In this document: one piece after another, positions 34,603 through 43,900 of the stretch
Position numbering within the stretch: the stretch's first letter is position 1
How the letters are laid out: each line of letters opens with the position of its first letter
DNA from: Pedobacter helvus
Lineage (GTDB): Bacteria; Bacteroidota; Bacteroidia; Sphingobacteriales; Sphingobacteriaceae
Assembly: GCF_005925325.1 (NCBI RefSeq)
Contig: NZ_SRMP01000002.1
Location: 62,001 to 126,000 of the forward strand
Reading direction: 5' to 3'
DNA: 64,000 nucleotides
Position numbers and translations under genes: made by a program
Notes under the pieces: generated by a model
Told to the model about the DNA's origin: nothing
Database searches by the model: none
The model's input: the letters and a program-made list of their open reading frames with translations, nothing else

Positions 34603-37600
34603 ATGAAAAAAAAAATACTCATGCTGTTCATGGGTGCTTTTCTTCTTGCTTTACAAGTAGCGGCTCAGCAGGTCACTATAGTTGGTAAAGTGACGTCATC
34701 AGAAGATGGCCAACCAGTACCCGGTGCAACAGTAAAAGTTAAAGGCACCTCAAACGCTGTCCAGACGAGTGTCGCTGGAGCCTATTCTATTAAAGCGAAT
34801 AAAGGAGATGTCTTACAGTTTGCATATCTCGGGATGGTAACTAAGGAACAGGAGATAGGTAGCGTAACTAATATTAATATTGTACTTAACCCAGATTCAA
34901 AGGCATTAAATGAAGTTGTAGTCACGGCATTTGGAGTAGATAGGGATAAGAAGTCATTAGGATATTCAACACCTGTTGTAAAAGGTGACGAAGTTTCAGA
35001 GACACAGAGAAATGATATGTTTTCAGGCCTTCAGGGTCGTGTGCCTGGATTATCGATTAACAGTACGAATGGTAGTCCAGGGGCGTCCTCTCAAATTGTA
35101 CTTAGAGGTTTTGTTTCCATTAGTGGGGATAACAGTGCGCTAATTGTAGTAGATGGAGTTCCGATTAATAATACAACATTAAATCAAACCAATGAGTTAG
35201 TAACAGGTGGGGCAAATAGAGATCAAGATTATTCAAATAGAGGTAACGATATTAATCCAGCAGATATTGAAAGTTACACGATTATGAAAGGCCCAGAGGC
35301 AACTGCATTATTTGGTAACGCTGGTGCCAGTGGTGCCATCATTATTACAACAAAAAAAGGTAAAGCTGGCAAGGGCACTATTAGCTATAACAACTCATTT
35401 AGGGTAGAGAGACTTAATGACTTTCCTGAAAGGCAAATGGTTTATAATTCTGGTAATAACGGTGTTTGGAGTGGCACGACTTCAAATTTTCATGGGCCTA
35501 AATTTGTTGAAGGTACTCCTTTGTTCAATAATATAAATGAATTTTTTGAGACGGGCTTCACTCAAAAACATAATTTGGCATTAGAAGGAGGAACAGATAA
35601 ATTTAGTTACAGGTGGTCAAATGAGTTTACGGATACAAAAGGAACTATACCCAATACTACTTATACTAGGTTCTCTTCAAGATTAACAGGTGTTGGCCAG
35701 ATAACTCCTACACTAAAATTGACTACGTCATTTAACTACATCAATATCGAGAACCAAAAGGCAAATAAGGGAGCAAATGGATCATTGTTGCAACTGCTAC
35801 GTTTTAGCCCAGAATTTGATATGAGAGATTATGAAGATGTGAAGGGAAATAGGGTGTTGCATTTAGCGAGTATTTATGCTGAATATGATAATCCTTTATG
35901 GGATGCGTATAAAAATCCAAATATCGATAAAACAAATCGTATGCTTGCTAATACCAATTTGTTATTTACGCCTTTAAAGTGGCTTAGAATTAATGGTATT
36001 TTAGGTGCAGATATAGGTATGACAAATGGTATGAGGGCACAGCATGGTCAGTCTTACAAAGGCTCTGGGTCTGCGGCTGCGCCAACTGGTGGTAGGGTAG
36101 AGACTTATGATAAGTTGGAAAAAATATTTAATGGATCATTGACCGCTACAGCGAGACATTCTTTTGGTCAGTTTAAGAATACATATATCATTGGTGCTAC
36201 TTTCAATGATTATAACGGAACAACCAATTCTACGATGGGAACAAATCTTTTCGATCCAGAATTTTATACTATTAATAACACGCTGCCTACTACACAAAGG
36301 TCTAGAAGTTATGTGAATAGGTATAGAAACGTAGGCGCTTTTGCACAGGCTGTAATTGGTTATCAAGACTTGCTTTATTTAACTCTTTCTGGTAGAATAG
36401 ATGGTGCTTCTCGTCTAATGCCAAACAGCCCGTATTTTGCTTATCCTTCTGCAAGTTTGGCCTTTAATTTTACAGAATTACAGTACTTTAAAGATAATTT
36501 TTCTTGGTTAAGTTCAGGTAAATTAAGAGCCTCAATGGCTATAACTGGTAAAGAACCATGGAGAGAGTACGCTACAAATAGTAATTACGCAGGTGCTGCT
36601 ACCTCAGGCGGAGGATTTGCTTACAGTTATTATGGAGGTAATCCAGACTTGAAACCTGAAAGATCAGAGAACTTTGAAACAGGTATTGAGTTGGCCTTTT
36701 TGAAAGATAGATTAAATTTTGATTTTAACTACTATAATCTTATGAGTAGAGATCAAATTATCAATCCTAGGTTTAGCTATGGTAGAGGGTTTATTTTGCA
36801 AATGATAAATGGCGGTACAGTGAGAAATAGAGGGATTGAGGTGCAGATTTCTGGTAAACCAATATCAAAAAAAGATTTTACATGGGAGACAACCTTGAAT
36901 TATTCGCATAATAGAGGTACCGTAATTTCTTTAGCTAATGAATTGCCGGAATTGTATGATTCTGATACTTGGGTAGTTGGATCAACAAGAAGTGCAGTAC
37001 ATCCTGGCTATAGTACAGCAGTTTTAAGTGGAACACGTTATGACCGCAACATATATGGAGATATTCTAATTAATCCTACTAATGGTTTGCCTAGTATTGG
37101 CGACGTAAACTATTACCCTATTGGTGATAGAACGCCAAAGTTCAATATGGGTTTTGTTAACAGATTCAGGTACAAAGGTTGGAGCCTGTCATTTTTATGG
37201 GATTTGAGGTATGGTGGAGATGTGATGAATGGCACAGAATACGAGAGTTATACTAAGGGTATTAGTGTTAAAACACTAGACAGGGAAACCGCAAGGGTGA
37301 TTACTGGAGTATTGAGAGATGGACAAGAGAATTCAGCAAATCCAACACGTAATAACATTGCCTTAACTCCATACTATACATCAATATATTATACCACTAA
37401 CGTTGCTCCAGAAATTTTTGTGGAGAAGAATATCAAGACATTGAGATTGAGAGATATAACTTTAGGCTATGATTTTCCTCCTGCATTAATGAGAAGGTTG
37501 AGGTTTGCACAAACTATGGGTGCATTTATAACCATCACAGATTCAATTCTGATTACGAATTATTCTAGTGGTGACCCAGAGAGCAACTCGAATACACCAG

Positions 37601-37689
37601 GATTAGGTGGTATTGGTGGATTTGGAATTGATTATGGAAATGTTGGAAAACCTATTGGCGTTAACTTTGGAGTGAGGTTTAGATTATAG
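34603..37689 (+). CDS. SusC/RagA-type TonB-linked outer-membrane protein 2
   Basis: 1028 residues. The signal peptide ends QVAAQ, followed by a carboxypeptidase-regulatory-like domain (SSEDGQPVPGATVKVKGTS). The plug shows 'ALIVVDGVPINN' and 'DIESYTIMKGPEATALFG', and the C-terminus 'GVNFGVRFRL' ends in an aromatic-plus-terminal pattern close to the usual barrel end. The signal peptide and first domain are near copies of those of SusC 3 at 40474, while the barrels differ. Cotranscribed with a SusD 10 nt downstream and a DUF4397 lipoprotein. Confidence 0.93.
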   Translation: MKKKILMLFMGAFLLALQVAAQQVTIVGKVTSSEDGQPVPGATVKVKGTSNAVQTSVAGAYSIKANKGDVLQFAYLGMVTKEQEIGSVTNINIVLNPDSKALNEVVVTAFGVDRDKKSLGYSTPVVKGDEVSETQRNDMFSGLQGRVPGLSINSTNGSPGASSQIVLRGFVSISGDNSALIVVDGVPINNTTLNQTNELVTGGANRDQDYSNRGNDINPADIESYTIMKGPEATALFGNAGASGAIIITTKKGKAGKGTISYNNSFRVERLNDFPERQMVYNSGNNGVWSGTTSNFHGPKFVEGTPLFNNINEFFETGFTQKHNLALEGGTDKFSYRWSNEFTDTKGTIPNTTYTRFSSRLTGVGQITPTLKLTTSFNYINIENQKANKGANGSLLQLLRFSPEFDMRDYEDVKGNRVLHLASIYAEYDNPLWDAYKNPNIDKTNRMLANTNLLFTPLKWLRINGILGADIGMTNGMRAQHGQSYKGSGSAAAPTGGRVETYDKLEKIFNGSLTATARHSFGQFKNTYIIGATFNDYNGTTNSTMGTNLFDPEFYTINNTLPTTQRSRSYVNRYRNVGAFAQAVIGYQDLLYLTLSGRIDGASRLMPNSPYFAYPSASLAFNFTELQYFKDNFSWLSSGKLRASMAITGKEPWREYATNSNYAGAATSGGGFAYSYYGGNPDLKPERSENFETGIELAFLKDRLNFDFNYYNLMSRDQIINPRFSYGRGFILQMINGGTVRNRGIEVQISGKPISKKDFTWETTLNYSHNRGTVISLANELPELYDSDTWVVGSTRSAVHPGYSTAVLSGTRYDRNIYGDILINPTNGLPSIGDVNYYPIGDRTPKFNMGFVNRFRYKGWSLSFLWDLRYGGDVMNGTEYESYTKGISVKTLDRETARVITGVLRDGQENSANPTRNNIALTPYYTSIYYTTNVAPEIFVEKNIKTLRLRDITLGYDFPPALMRRLRFAQTMGAFITITDSILITNYSSGDPESNSNTPGLGGIGGFGIDYGNVGKPIGVNFGVRFRL

Positions 37690-37699
37690 TTAAAAAGAG

Positions 37700-39298
37700 A
37701 TGAAAAAATTACTTGTAATTAGTGCCTTGCTAATCTTTATTTCGATTACAGGCTGTAAAAAATATTTGGATATTAATACAAATCCGGCTGTACCCCAAAA
37801 TGCCACAGCAGAACTTTTGCTGCCCCCCATTATCTATCAGATGACAAACGGTACATCTCAAGATTATCGTGTTATTTGGAAAATGACGCAGGATATGGTT
37901 AGTGTTAATGCAGATAATGCTTCTCAGATTTGGGAAAAACATGGTTATCCGTTGTCTAGTGATGTAGGTGGTGTGATATGGCGAATGACGTATGTAGATT
38001 TAGGCTTGAATCTTGAAAACTTAATCGCTGACGCTGTTAAAAATGAAAAATATGAATATGCAGGTATTGGTTATGCTATTAAAGCTTGGGCATACCAAAT
38101 GACGACAGATATGCACGGTCCTATAATTCTTGACGAAGCTTTTGATAAAAACTTGCTGAAATATCCTTATCACGATCAGCCTAAAGTTTATGAACGAGTT
38201 AGGGAATGGGGAAATTTGGCTATCAAATATCTAAATATGACAGGGCCCGTAAGTTATGCTTCAAACTTGTCTGGACCCTCGGGCGACTACATGTATAAAG
38301 GTGATAGAGCAAAGTGGAAAAAATTTGTATATGCCTTATTTGCATTACAGTACAGTCATTTGAAGAATAAACCAGAATTTAAAACGCAATATGCGGATAG
38401 TGTAGTAAAATATACAGATTTGTCTTTTGCAAATGAATCCGAATCGGCAACTGTTGGGTTTTCTGCAGCAAGTGCTAGTGACTCTAATCCACTTGGTCCT
38501 TTCTATGGTTATTTGATGGCAAGTACATCTTACTATGGTAGACCTTCTACAACTATCGTGCAATATTTAACTGGTGGACTGAGAGGTGTGCCGACGCCGA
38601 ATCCTAAGACGTCAGTGGATCCACGTTTAAGTAGAATGCTTCCAGCAACTAACGTAACTAGTGTTTTGGGGCAATATATTGGTGTTCAGCCAACATCTGC
38701 TGCCGCTCCAACCGGAGTTGTACCAGTCTATGGGCCATTGCCAGCAGGCTCTAGTGTATATTTTGGAAAATATATTTTTGCCAATGCAGCTAGGTATCCT
38801 ATAATGACATATTCTCAACTACAAATGGCGAAAGCAGAGGCTTTGTTCCATAAGGGAGATAAACCTAATGCCTATTCAGCTTATATTAATGCTATTAAGG
38901 GGCATGTGGACTTTGTAAATACCTACGGAAGAGCTTCTACTGTTCCTGATCCAATTATTACGACGACAGAGATGAATACTTATTTAGCCTCTTCAGAAAT
39001 TCCTCAATCAGCAGCTGATTTAAATATTGCTGATATTATGGGTCAAAAATATATTATCCAATGGGGTTGGGCAGGGTTAGAGCAATGGTGCGACATTAGG
39101 AAGTATCATTATGATCCGCTTGTTTACAGACAATTCTATCAAATTCCTGCTAACACACTAAATATTCCAGGTAAATATGCTTATAGGGTAAGACCAAGAT
39201 ATAATTCAGAATATGTTTGGAACCAAGAGGAGTTGGCTAAATGGGGAGGGCTAAGTCCAGATTATATGACAAAAGAAACATGGTTTAGTCAGCCGTAA
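37700..39298 (+). CDS. SusD/RagB-type lipoprotein 2 (SusD-like_2 group)
   Basis: 532 residues. Lipobox SITGC (Cys at about 19) then KKYLDINTNP, a start typical of the SusD-like_2 group. 'GYAIKAWAYQMTTDMHGPI' and 'YPIMTYSQLQMAKAEALFHKGD' are the conserved helical blocks. It ends in 'DYMTKETWFSQP'. Partner of SusC 2; it should form the surface lid that captures the substrate. Confidence 0.9.
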   Translation: MKKLLVISALLIFISITGCKKYLDINTNPAVPQNATAELLLPPIIYQMTNGTSQDYRVIWKMTQDMVSVNADNASQIWEKHGYPLSSDVGGVIWRMTYVDLGLNLENLIADAVKNEKYEYAGIGYAIKAWAYQMTTDMHGPIILDEAFDKNLLKYPYHDQPKVYERVREWGNLAIKYLNMTGPVSYASNLSGPSGDYMYKGDRAKWKKFVYALFALQYSHLKNKPEFKTQYADSVVKYTDLSFANESESATVGFSAASASDSNPLGPFYGYLMASTSYYGRPSTTIVQYLTGGLRGVPTPNPKTSVDPRLSRMLPATNVTSVLGQYIGVQPTSAAAPTGVVPVYGPLPAGSSVYFGKYIFANAARYPIMTYSQLQMAKAEALFHKGDKPNAYSAYINAIKGHVDFVNTYGRASTVPDPIITTTEMNTYLASSEIPQSAADLNIADIMGQKYIIQWGWAGLEQWCDIRKYHYDPLVYRQFYQIPANTLNIPGKYAYRVRPRYNSEYVWNQEELAKWGGLSPDYMTKETWFSQP

Positions 39299-39323
39299 TA
39301 TTTAATTAATAAGGAATTTCATT

Positions 39324-40136
39324 ATGAAAATAAAATATATTATATCTGGTGCATTAATTGCTATTGTTCTCTTTACAATAGGTTGCGAGAAAAATGTACT
39401 AGATTACGGAGAGGTTGAAAAGCTAACTTCTAATCAGGCATTATTGAAGATAAATTACGTATCCTCTTATAAGTCTAATCCAAGTGTTGTGCTTAAACTA
39501 AATGATAAGCGTGTAACACCAATAATAACATCGAGAACACCGTTTCCAGGAGGTGGCTATAATACAGGTGGAGGCTCTCAGCCAGATTTCTTGATAGTTA
39601 ATCCAGGTTCGTTAAAGCTAACAGTTGCAGTGCCATTTAAAAAAGACACAGGTCAAGACTCTTTAGTGCTGTATAATACCACGTTACAGATTGCCTCGGG
39701 AGGTAGATATGTTGCGCATATCACAGATACAGCTGCAAACACCAAAACCTTCATTACACAAGAAGATTTTAAAATGCCAGATAGTGGTTTTTGCGCTTAC
39801 CGTTTTACAAATTTAATGCCCGATGTACCTGCCGTTGATTTGTATTATGGTAGTAGTGCTACTGTACATACTGCTGATACATTGTTGGCTGGAAACGTTA
39901 GCTATCTATCTATTTCTAATCAATTTAAAGTAAGGTTCGGGCAATCCAAAACGTGGAAAATTAGAAGGGCTGGAGCTGCTTTAACTACAGCAACAATATT
40001 GGCAAGTTATACCAGTGCCAGCACATTTACTAACTCAAGGGTTTATAACATCATGGCTTGTGGATATGGCGCTTACCCAACTACTCCTACAACAGAGACC
40101 AGAAGACCTTTTGTTTCCTTTTTTCTTATTAGATAA
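39324..40136 (+). CDS. DUF4397-domain lipoprotein, third gene of SusCD locus 2
   Basis: 270 residues. Lipobox FTIGC (Cys at about 21). The first repeat has 'ALLKINYVSSYKSNPSVVLKLND', and the second 'FCAYRFTNLMPDVPAVDLYYGSS', matching the DUF4397 pattern of the gene at 1552. It starts 26 nt after SusD 2, so it is in the same operon and is likely a surface-exposed accessory to that transporter. A role in binding the nutrient is inference. Confidence 0.82.
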   Translation: MKIKYIISGALIAIVLFTIGCEKNVLDYGEVEKLTSNQALLKINYVSSYKSNPSVVLKLNDKRVTPIITSRTPFPGGGYNTGGGSQPDFLIVNPGSLKLTVAVPFKKDTGQDSLVLYNTTLQIASGGRYVAHITDTAANTKTFITQEDFKMPDSGFCAYRFTNLMPDVPAVDLYYGSSATVHTADTLLAGNVSYLSISNQFKVRFGQSKTWKIRRAGAALTTATILASYTSASTFTNSRVYNIMACGYGAYPTTPTTETRRPFVSFFLIR

Positions 40137-40370
40137 TAATTTAAGATTAGCTGGTTATTTATAAAAAAGCTGTATCATTTGTGTTGTGATCCCAAAAAAT
40201 TGGACAGATTACAAATTGGTCTTTTTTTGCGAGAGCTCGGTATTCCACCGAGCTCTTGCCATTTAACATATATTTTATAGACAATCAAACGTTCAATATT
40301 TTCAAAGCTAGGCTTGCATTTTTTTGCGTTAATTATCTTTTTTTGCTGTTTATTTAATGTCAATTTTTAT
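40137..40370. other. Spacer with a strong palindrome
   Basis: A perfect 10-bp stem (40232-40241 with 40247-40256) and 5-nt loop built on CGAGCTC. Seven T lie before it, not after it, so it is not a standard plus-strand terminator. Nothing else is recognisable; a 62-codon minus-strand frame through it looks accidental. Confidence 0.55.
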
Positions 40371-40473
40371 TTTTTAACTGAAAAACAAATGTATATATTT
40401 ACTTGGTCAAAAAACATGCACGTATGTGCGGTTTTTTGCCGCCAACAAAATAACTATTAACTAATTAAGTTTT
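40371..40473 (+). promoter_or_regulatory. Conserved leader of SusCD locus 3
   Basis: Counterpart of 34494-34602. The same ordered blocks are present, including GCAC-GTAT-GTGC (a 4-bp hairpin) followed by GCGGTTTTTTG and CCAACAAAATAACTA. The hairpin and a GCGG/CCGC pair overlap, so two alternative folds are possible. Confidence 0.55.
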
Positions 40474-43400
40474 ATGAAAAAAACATTACTCATGCTGTTT
40501 ATGGGTGTTTTTCTTTTTGCCATCCAAGCAGTGGCACAGGAAAAAACCATTACAGGAAAAGTGACTTCTTCCGAGGACGGGCTTCCTATACCTGGCGCAA
40601 CGGTGAAAGTTAAAGGAACTTCAACCGCTACTCAGACAGAGAATAGCGGAAACTATGTGATCAAAACCAAAGTGGGTGACGTACTTGAGTTTATATATTT
40701 GGGTACCACTACGGTTGAAAGGACAGTTGGTTCTGCAGCAATAATTAATGTGGCGTTGAGCGCAAGCAACAACGATTTGAATGAGATTGTAGTGGTAGGC
40801 TATGGTACACAAAAGAAATCCAATCTAACCGGTGCCATTTCTACGATTGATGTGAAAACAACGCTTGACGCACGTCCCATCGCCGACGTGGGAAGAGCTT
40901 TACAAGGCGCCGCTGCAGGTTTGAGTGTGCAAGTTCCTAGTGGCGAAGTTGGATCTGATCCTGTTATAAAAATTAGAGGCCAGTTGGCATCTTTTCAGGG
41001 CAGTAACTCACCATTAATCTTGGTAGACAATGTGGAAATTCCAAGTATCCAGCTTGTAAATCCTAACGATATTGCGTCAATAACTGTACTTAAAGACGCG
41101 GCCGCTTCTTCAATTTATGGGGCAAAGGCTGCTTTTGGTGTGGTGTTGATAACTACAAAAAAAGGCTCTACATCAAGCAAACCACAGATTGATTATACCA
41201 ACAATTTTTCTTACCAAAATCCTTGGAAAGAGATCAAAATGGCAGATGTAGATGGTTTGAGGTATGTAGTTGATGCAGCCGAAAGAATTGGAATTTCTAC
41301 TCCGAGAGGCGCCTTTTACAAAGTAGATAGGAATAGCTACAACAAAGCGGTAGAGTGGAAAGAAAAATACGGAAGCAGCATTGGAGCGGACGATCCGACG
41401 GTTTATGGTAGAGATTGGTATGTACAGGGTACAGATAAAATGGGTGTAAGAACTTATAATCCGTATGATGTGATGTTCAGAGAATGGGCACCAACCCAAT
41501 CACACAACCTATCAGTTGGAGGAACCTCTGGAAAGACGAATTACAACATTGGTTTGGCATTACTAGATCAAAGTGGTATGATAAAGCCGGCAAAAAAGGA
41601 TGCGTTCTCGAGATACAATGCTTCTTTAAGATTATCTAGTGAAATTACCGACAATTTAAATATAAGGGCGGGAGCTTTATTCTCAAGAAGAAATAAACAA
41701 TATCCTTATGCAACAAGTTCTACAACAGCCGATGTTTGGTACTACCTTTACAGATGGAGTTCGTTGTATCCTCTCGGAAATGATGAAAATGGAGATGCAA
41801 TTCGTAGCCCAGCTAGTGAATTTGCGGATGCAAATACAGCAAGTTTGCTTCAAAATTATTTCAACGTTAACCTAGGCTCTACCTTAACCATCACCAAGAA
41901 TTGGAAAGTTGATTTTGATTATACATTCTCAAACCAAGCTGAGGCATGGAAAAGACCTGGAACTAGATTTACTGCTAGAGATTCATGGACGGCTCCGGTA
42001 GCTCGTGTAGATAATAATGGTAATCCTGTTTATGTAAATGGCGAAGGCCAAGTGGTAGCAGCAGGAGCTGCTGGCGCAATGAGGGCTTATGATTTGCTTT
42101 ACCAAACTTATACCGCAGTTGGTAGTAACCCAGATCATATTTTTAGAAGTGTAAGTGATTTTTATAGTCATACCATCAACGCATTTACAACTTATAATCT
42201 AAATATCAATAATGATCATGATTTTAAATTTATAGCGGGTTTAAATAGAGTTGCGGCAACTACAGAGTGGCAGTCGGCCTTGGTTACCACGCTTACCAAT
42301 TACAAAAATCCTCAATTCGCTTTTGCCACTGGAACGCCAACAGTAAATGCAGATAAAACTTGGGAGGCCCAGTTAGGTTATTTTGGCCGTGTGAATTATG
42401 CTTTCAAAAATCGCTATTTGCTTGAAGGTAACCTCCGCTATGATGGTTCATCTAAATTTCCAACAAACTTAAAATGGAGATGGTTTCCATCTTTCTCTGC
42501 GGGTTGGGTAGCGAGTGAGGAGAGTTTTGCAGAGTTTATGAAGCCCGTGGTAAACCTATTGAAAGTAAGAGGGTCGTGGGGTTCAATTGGTGACCAAACG
42601 GTACCAAACAACCTATACATACCTATTATGGATAGCGGCTTGATTTCTTGGATCAATAGCGCAAACAATAAGGTAAGTTGGGTAGGAACGCCACCAGCGG
42701 TACAGGCTAATATCCGTTGGCAAGATATCGTGACTAAAAACATAGGTTTAGATGTGTCTTTGTTCAATAGTAAAGTGAATGTAAGTGCAGAATTGTTCCA
42801 AAGAAACACTAAAAATATGATTGTTGCCCAAGAGGGTATTCCATTAACATTTGGTGTTGATGCGCCTCAAGGTAACTTTGGAGAACTTGGCACTAAAGGC
42901 TGGGAACTATCTATAGACTTTAATCACAGGTTCAAAAACGGTTTAGGGATCAACTTTAGAGGAAATCTTGCAGATGCAAAAACTACCTTAATTTCAGGCG
43001 CTTCTGGCACACAAGTTACAGGTAATTATAATGGTAAAACTATTGGAGAGATCTGGGGCTACAGAACAGATAGGTTGTATCAACTTGATGATTTTGAGTT
43101 AGATGCATCTGGGAAACCGATATTGATCACTTTAACGAATGCAGAGAGTTCTTTAAATGGCGCAAAGAAAGCCTATAAACTGAAATCAGTTAATGGTGCT
43201 AAGCCAGTGTACCAACCCTTCCTCCAAAACTCATCGACGTTCTATTTCGGTCCTGGTGATGTGAAATTTAAAGATGTGAATGGCGACGGGGAAATCAGCA
43301 ATGGCAACGGAACTTTAGCAAATCCTGGCGATTTAGAAGTGATTGGGAATACTACACCTCGTTATGAATACGGTTTTAGATTAGGTGCAGATTACAAAGG

Positions 43401-43890
43401 TTTCGATTTTAGTGCTTTCTTTCAGGGTGTAGGTAGTAGAAAGATCTCGGGATCAGGTATGCTAGCAACGCCAGGCTACAATGTTGGGGATGGTGCAATG
43501 CCTCAAGCGTTCGCTGGAGACTATTGGAGACCAGACAATACAGGTGCATTTTATCCTGCTGCATTTGATAATGGAACAAATAATAACTTCAACAATATGC
43601 AGGTTCAAGATCGTTACTTGCTAAATATGGCATACCTTCGTTTAAAGAATTTAACCCTTGGTTATACTTTTAAACAAAATTGGCTTAAAACTGCAAAAAT
43701 TAATTCTCTTAGAGTTTATACGGCATTGGAAAATATCATTACTTGGGATCACCTAGGCGATCTACCATTAGATCCGGAAACTATAACTGGTTATTCAATG
43801 TGGAACGGCTCCAATTACAATTCTGGCAGAACTGGTATGGGAACGCCTACGTTCAAAAGTGTGTCATTTGGTTTGCAGGTAAGTTTTTAA
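40474..43890 (+). CDS. SusC/RagA-type TonB-linked outer-membrane protein 3
   Basis: 1138 residues, the largest of the three. The signal peptide ends QAVAQ, then the carboxypeptidase-regulatory-like domain (SSEDGLPIPGATVKVKGTS), 'LNEIVVVGYGTQKKSNLTGAI', the classical TonB-linked motif, and a plug with 'PLILVDNVEIPS' and 'DIASITVLKDAAASSIYGAK'. 'FKDVNGDGEI' is the calcium-like DxNxDG loop common near the C-terminal third of SusC. It ends 'FKSVSFGLQVSF'. Its SusD follows after 10 nt. Confidence 0.94.
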   Translation: MKKTLLMLFMGVFLFAIQAVAQEKTITGKVTSSEDGLPIPGATVKVKGTSTATQTENSGNYVIKTKVGDVLEFIYLGTTTVERTVGSAAIINVALSASNNDLNEIVVVGYGTQKKSNLTGAISTIDVKTTLDARPIADVGRALQGAAAGLSVQVPSGEVGSDPVIKIRGQLASFQGSNSPLILVDNVEIPSIQLVNPNDIASITVLKDAAASSIYGAKAAFGVVLITTKKGSTSSKPQIDYTNNFSYQNPWKEIKMADVDGLRYVVDAAERIGISTPRGAFYKVDRNSYNKAVEWKEKYGSSIGADDPTVYGRDWYVQGTDKMGVRTYNPYDVMFREWAPTQSHNLSVGGTSGKTNYNIGLALLDQSGMIKPAKKDAFSRYNASLRLSSEITDNLNIRAGALFSRRNKQYPYATSSTTADVWYYLYRWSSLYPLGNDENGDAIRSPASEFADANTASLLQNYFNVNLGSTLTITKNWKVDFDYTFSNQAEAWKRPGTRFTARDSWTAPVARVDNNGNPVYVNGEGQVVAAGAAGAMRAYDLLYQTYTAVGSNPDHIFRSVSDFYSHTINAFTTYNLNINNDHDFKFIAGLNRVAATTEWQSALVTTLTNYKNPQFAFATGTPTVNADKTWEAQLGYFGRVNYAFKNRYLLEGNLRYDGSSKFPTNLKWRWFPSFSAGWVASEESFAEFMKPVVNLLKVRGSWGSIGDQTVPNNLYIPIMDSGLISWINSANNKVSWVGTPPAVQANIRWQDIVTKNIGLDVSLFNSKVNVSAELFQRNTKNMIVAQEGIPLTFGVDAPQGNFGELGTKGWELSIDFNHRFKNGLGINFRGNLADAKTTLISGASGTQVTGNYNGKTIGEIWGYRTDRLYQLDDFELDASGKPILITLTNAESSLNGAKKAYKLKSVNGAKPVYQPFLQNSSTFYFGPGDVKFKDVNGDGEISNGNGTLANPGDLEVIGNTTPRYEYGFRLGADYKGFDFSAFFQGVGSRKISGSGMLATPGYNVGDGAMPQAFAGDYWRPDNTGAFYPAAFDNGTNNNFNNMQVQDRYLLNMAYLRLKNLTLGYTFKQNWLKTAKINSLRVYTALENIITWDHLGDLPLDPETITGYSMWNGSNYNSGRTGMGTPTFKSVSFGLQVSF

Positions 43891-43900
43891 TTTAAATACA

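Noticed and set aside
40175..40363. 62-residue minus-strand ORF and a possible IS remnant
   Set aside because: It crosses a palindrome and AT-rich spacer, resembles no family, and no transposase fragment or terminal repeat pair is present.
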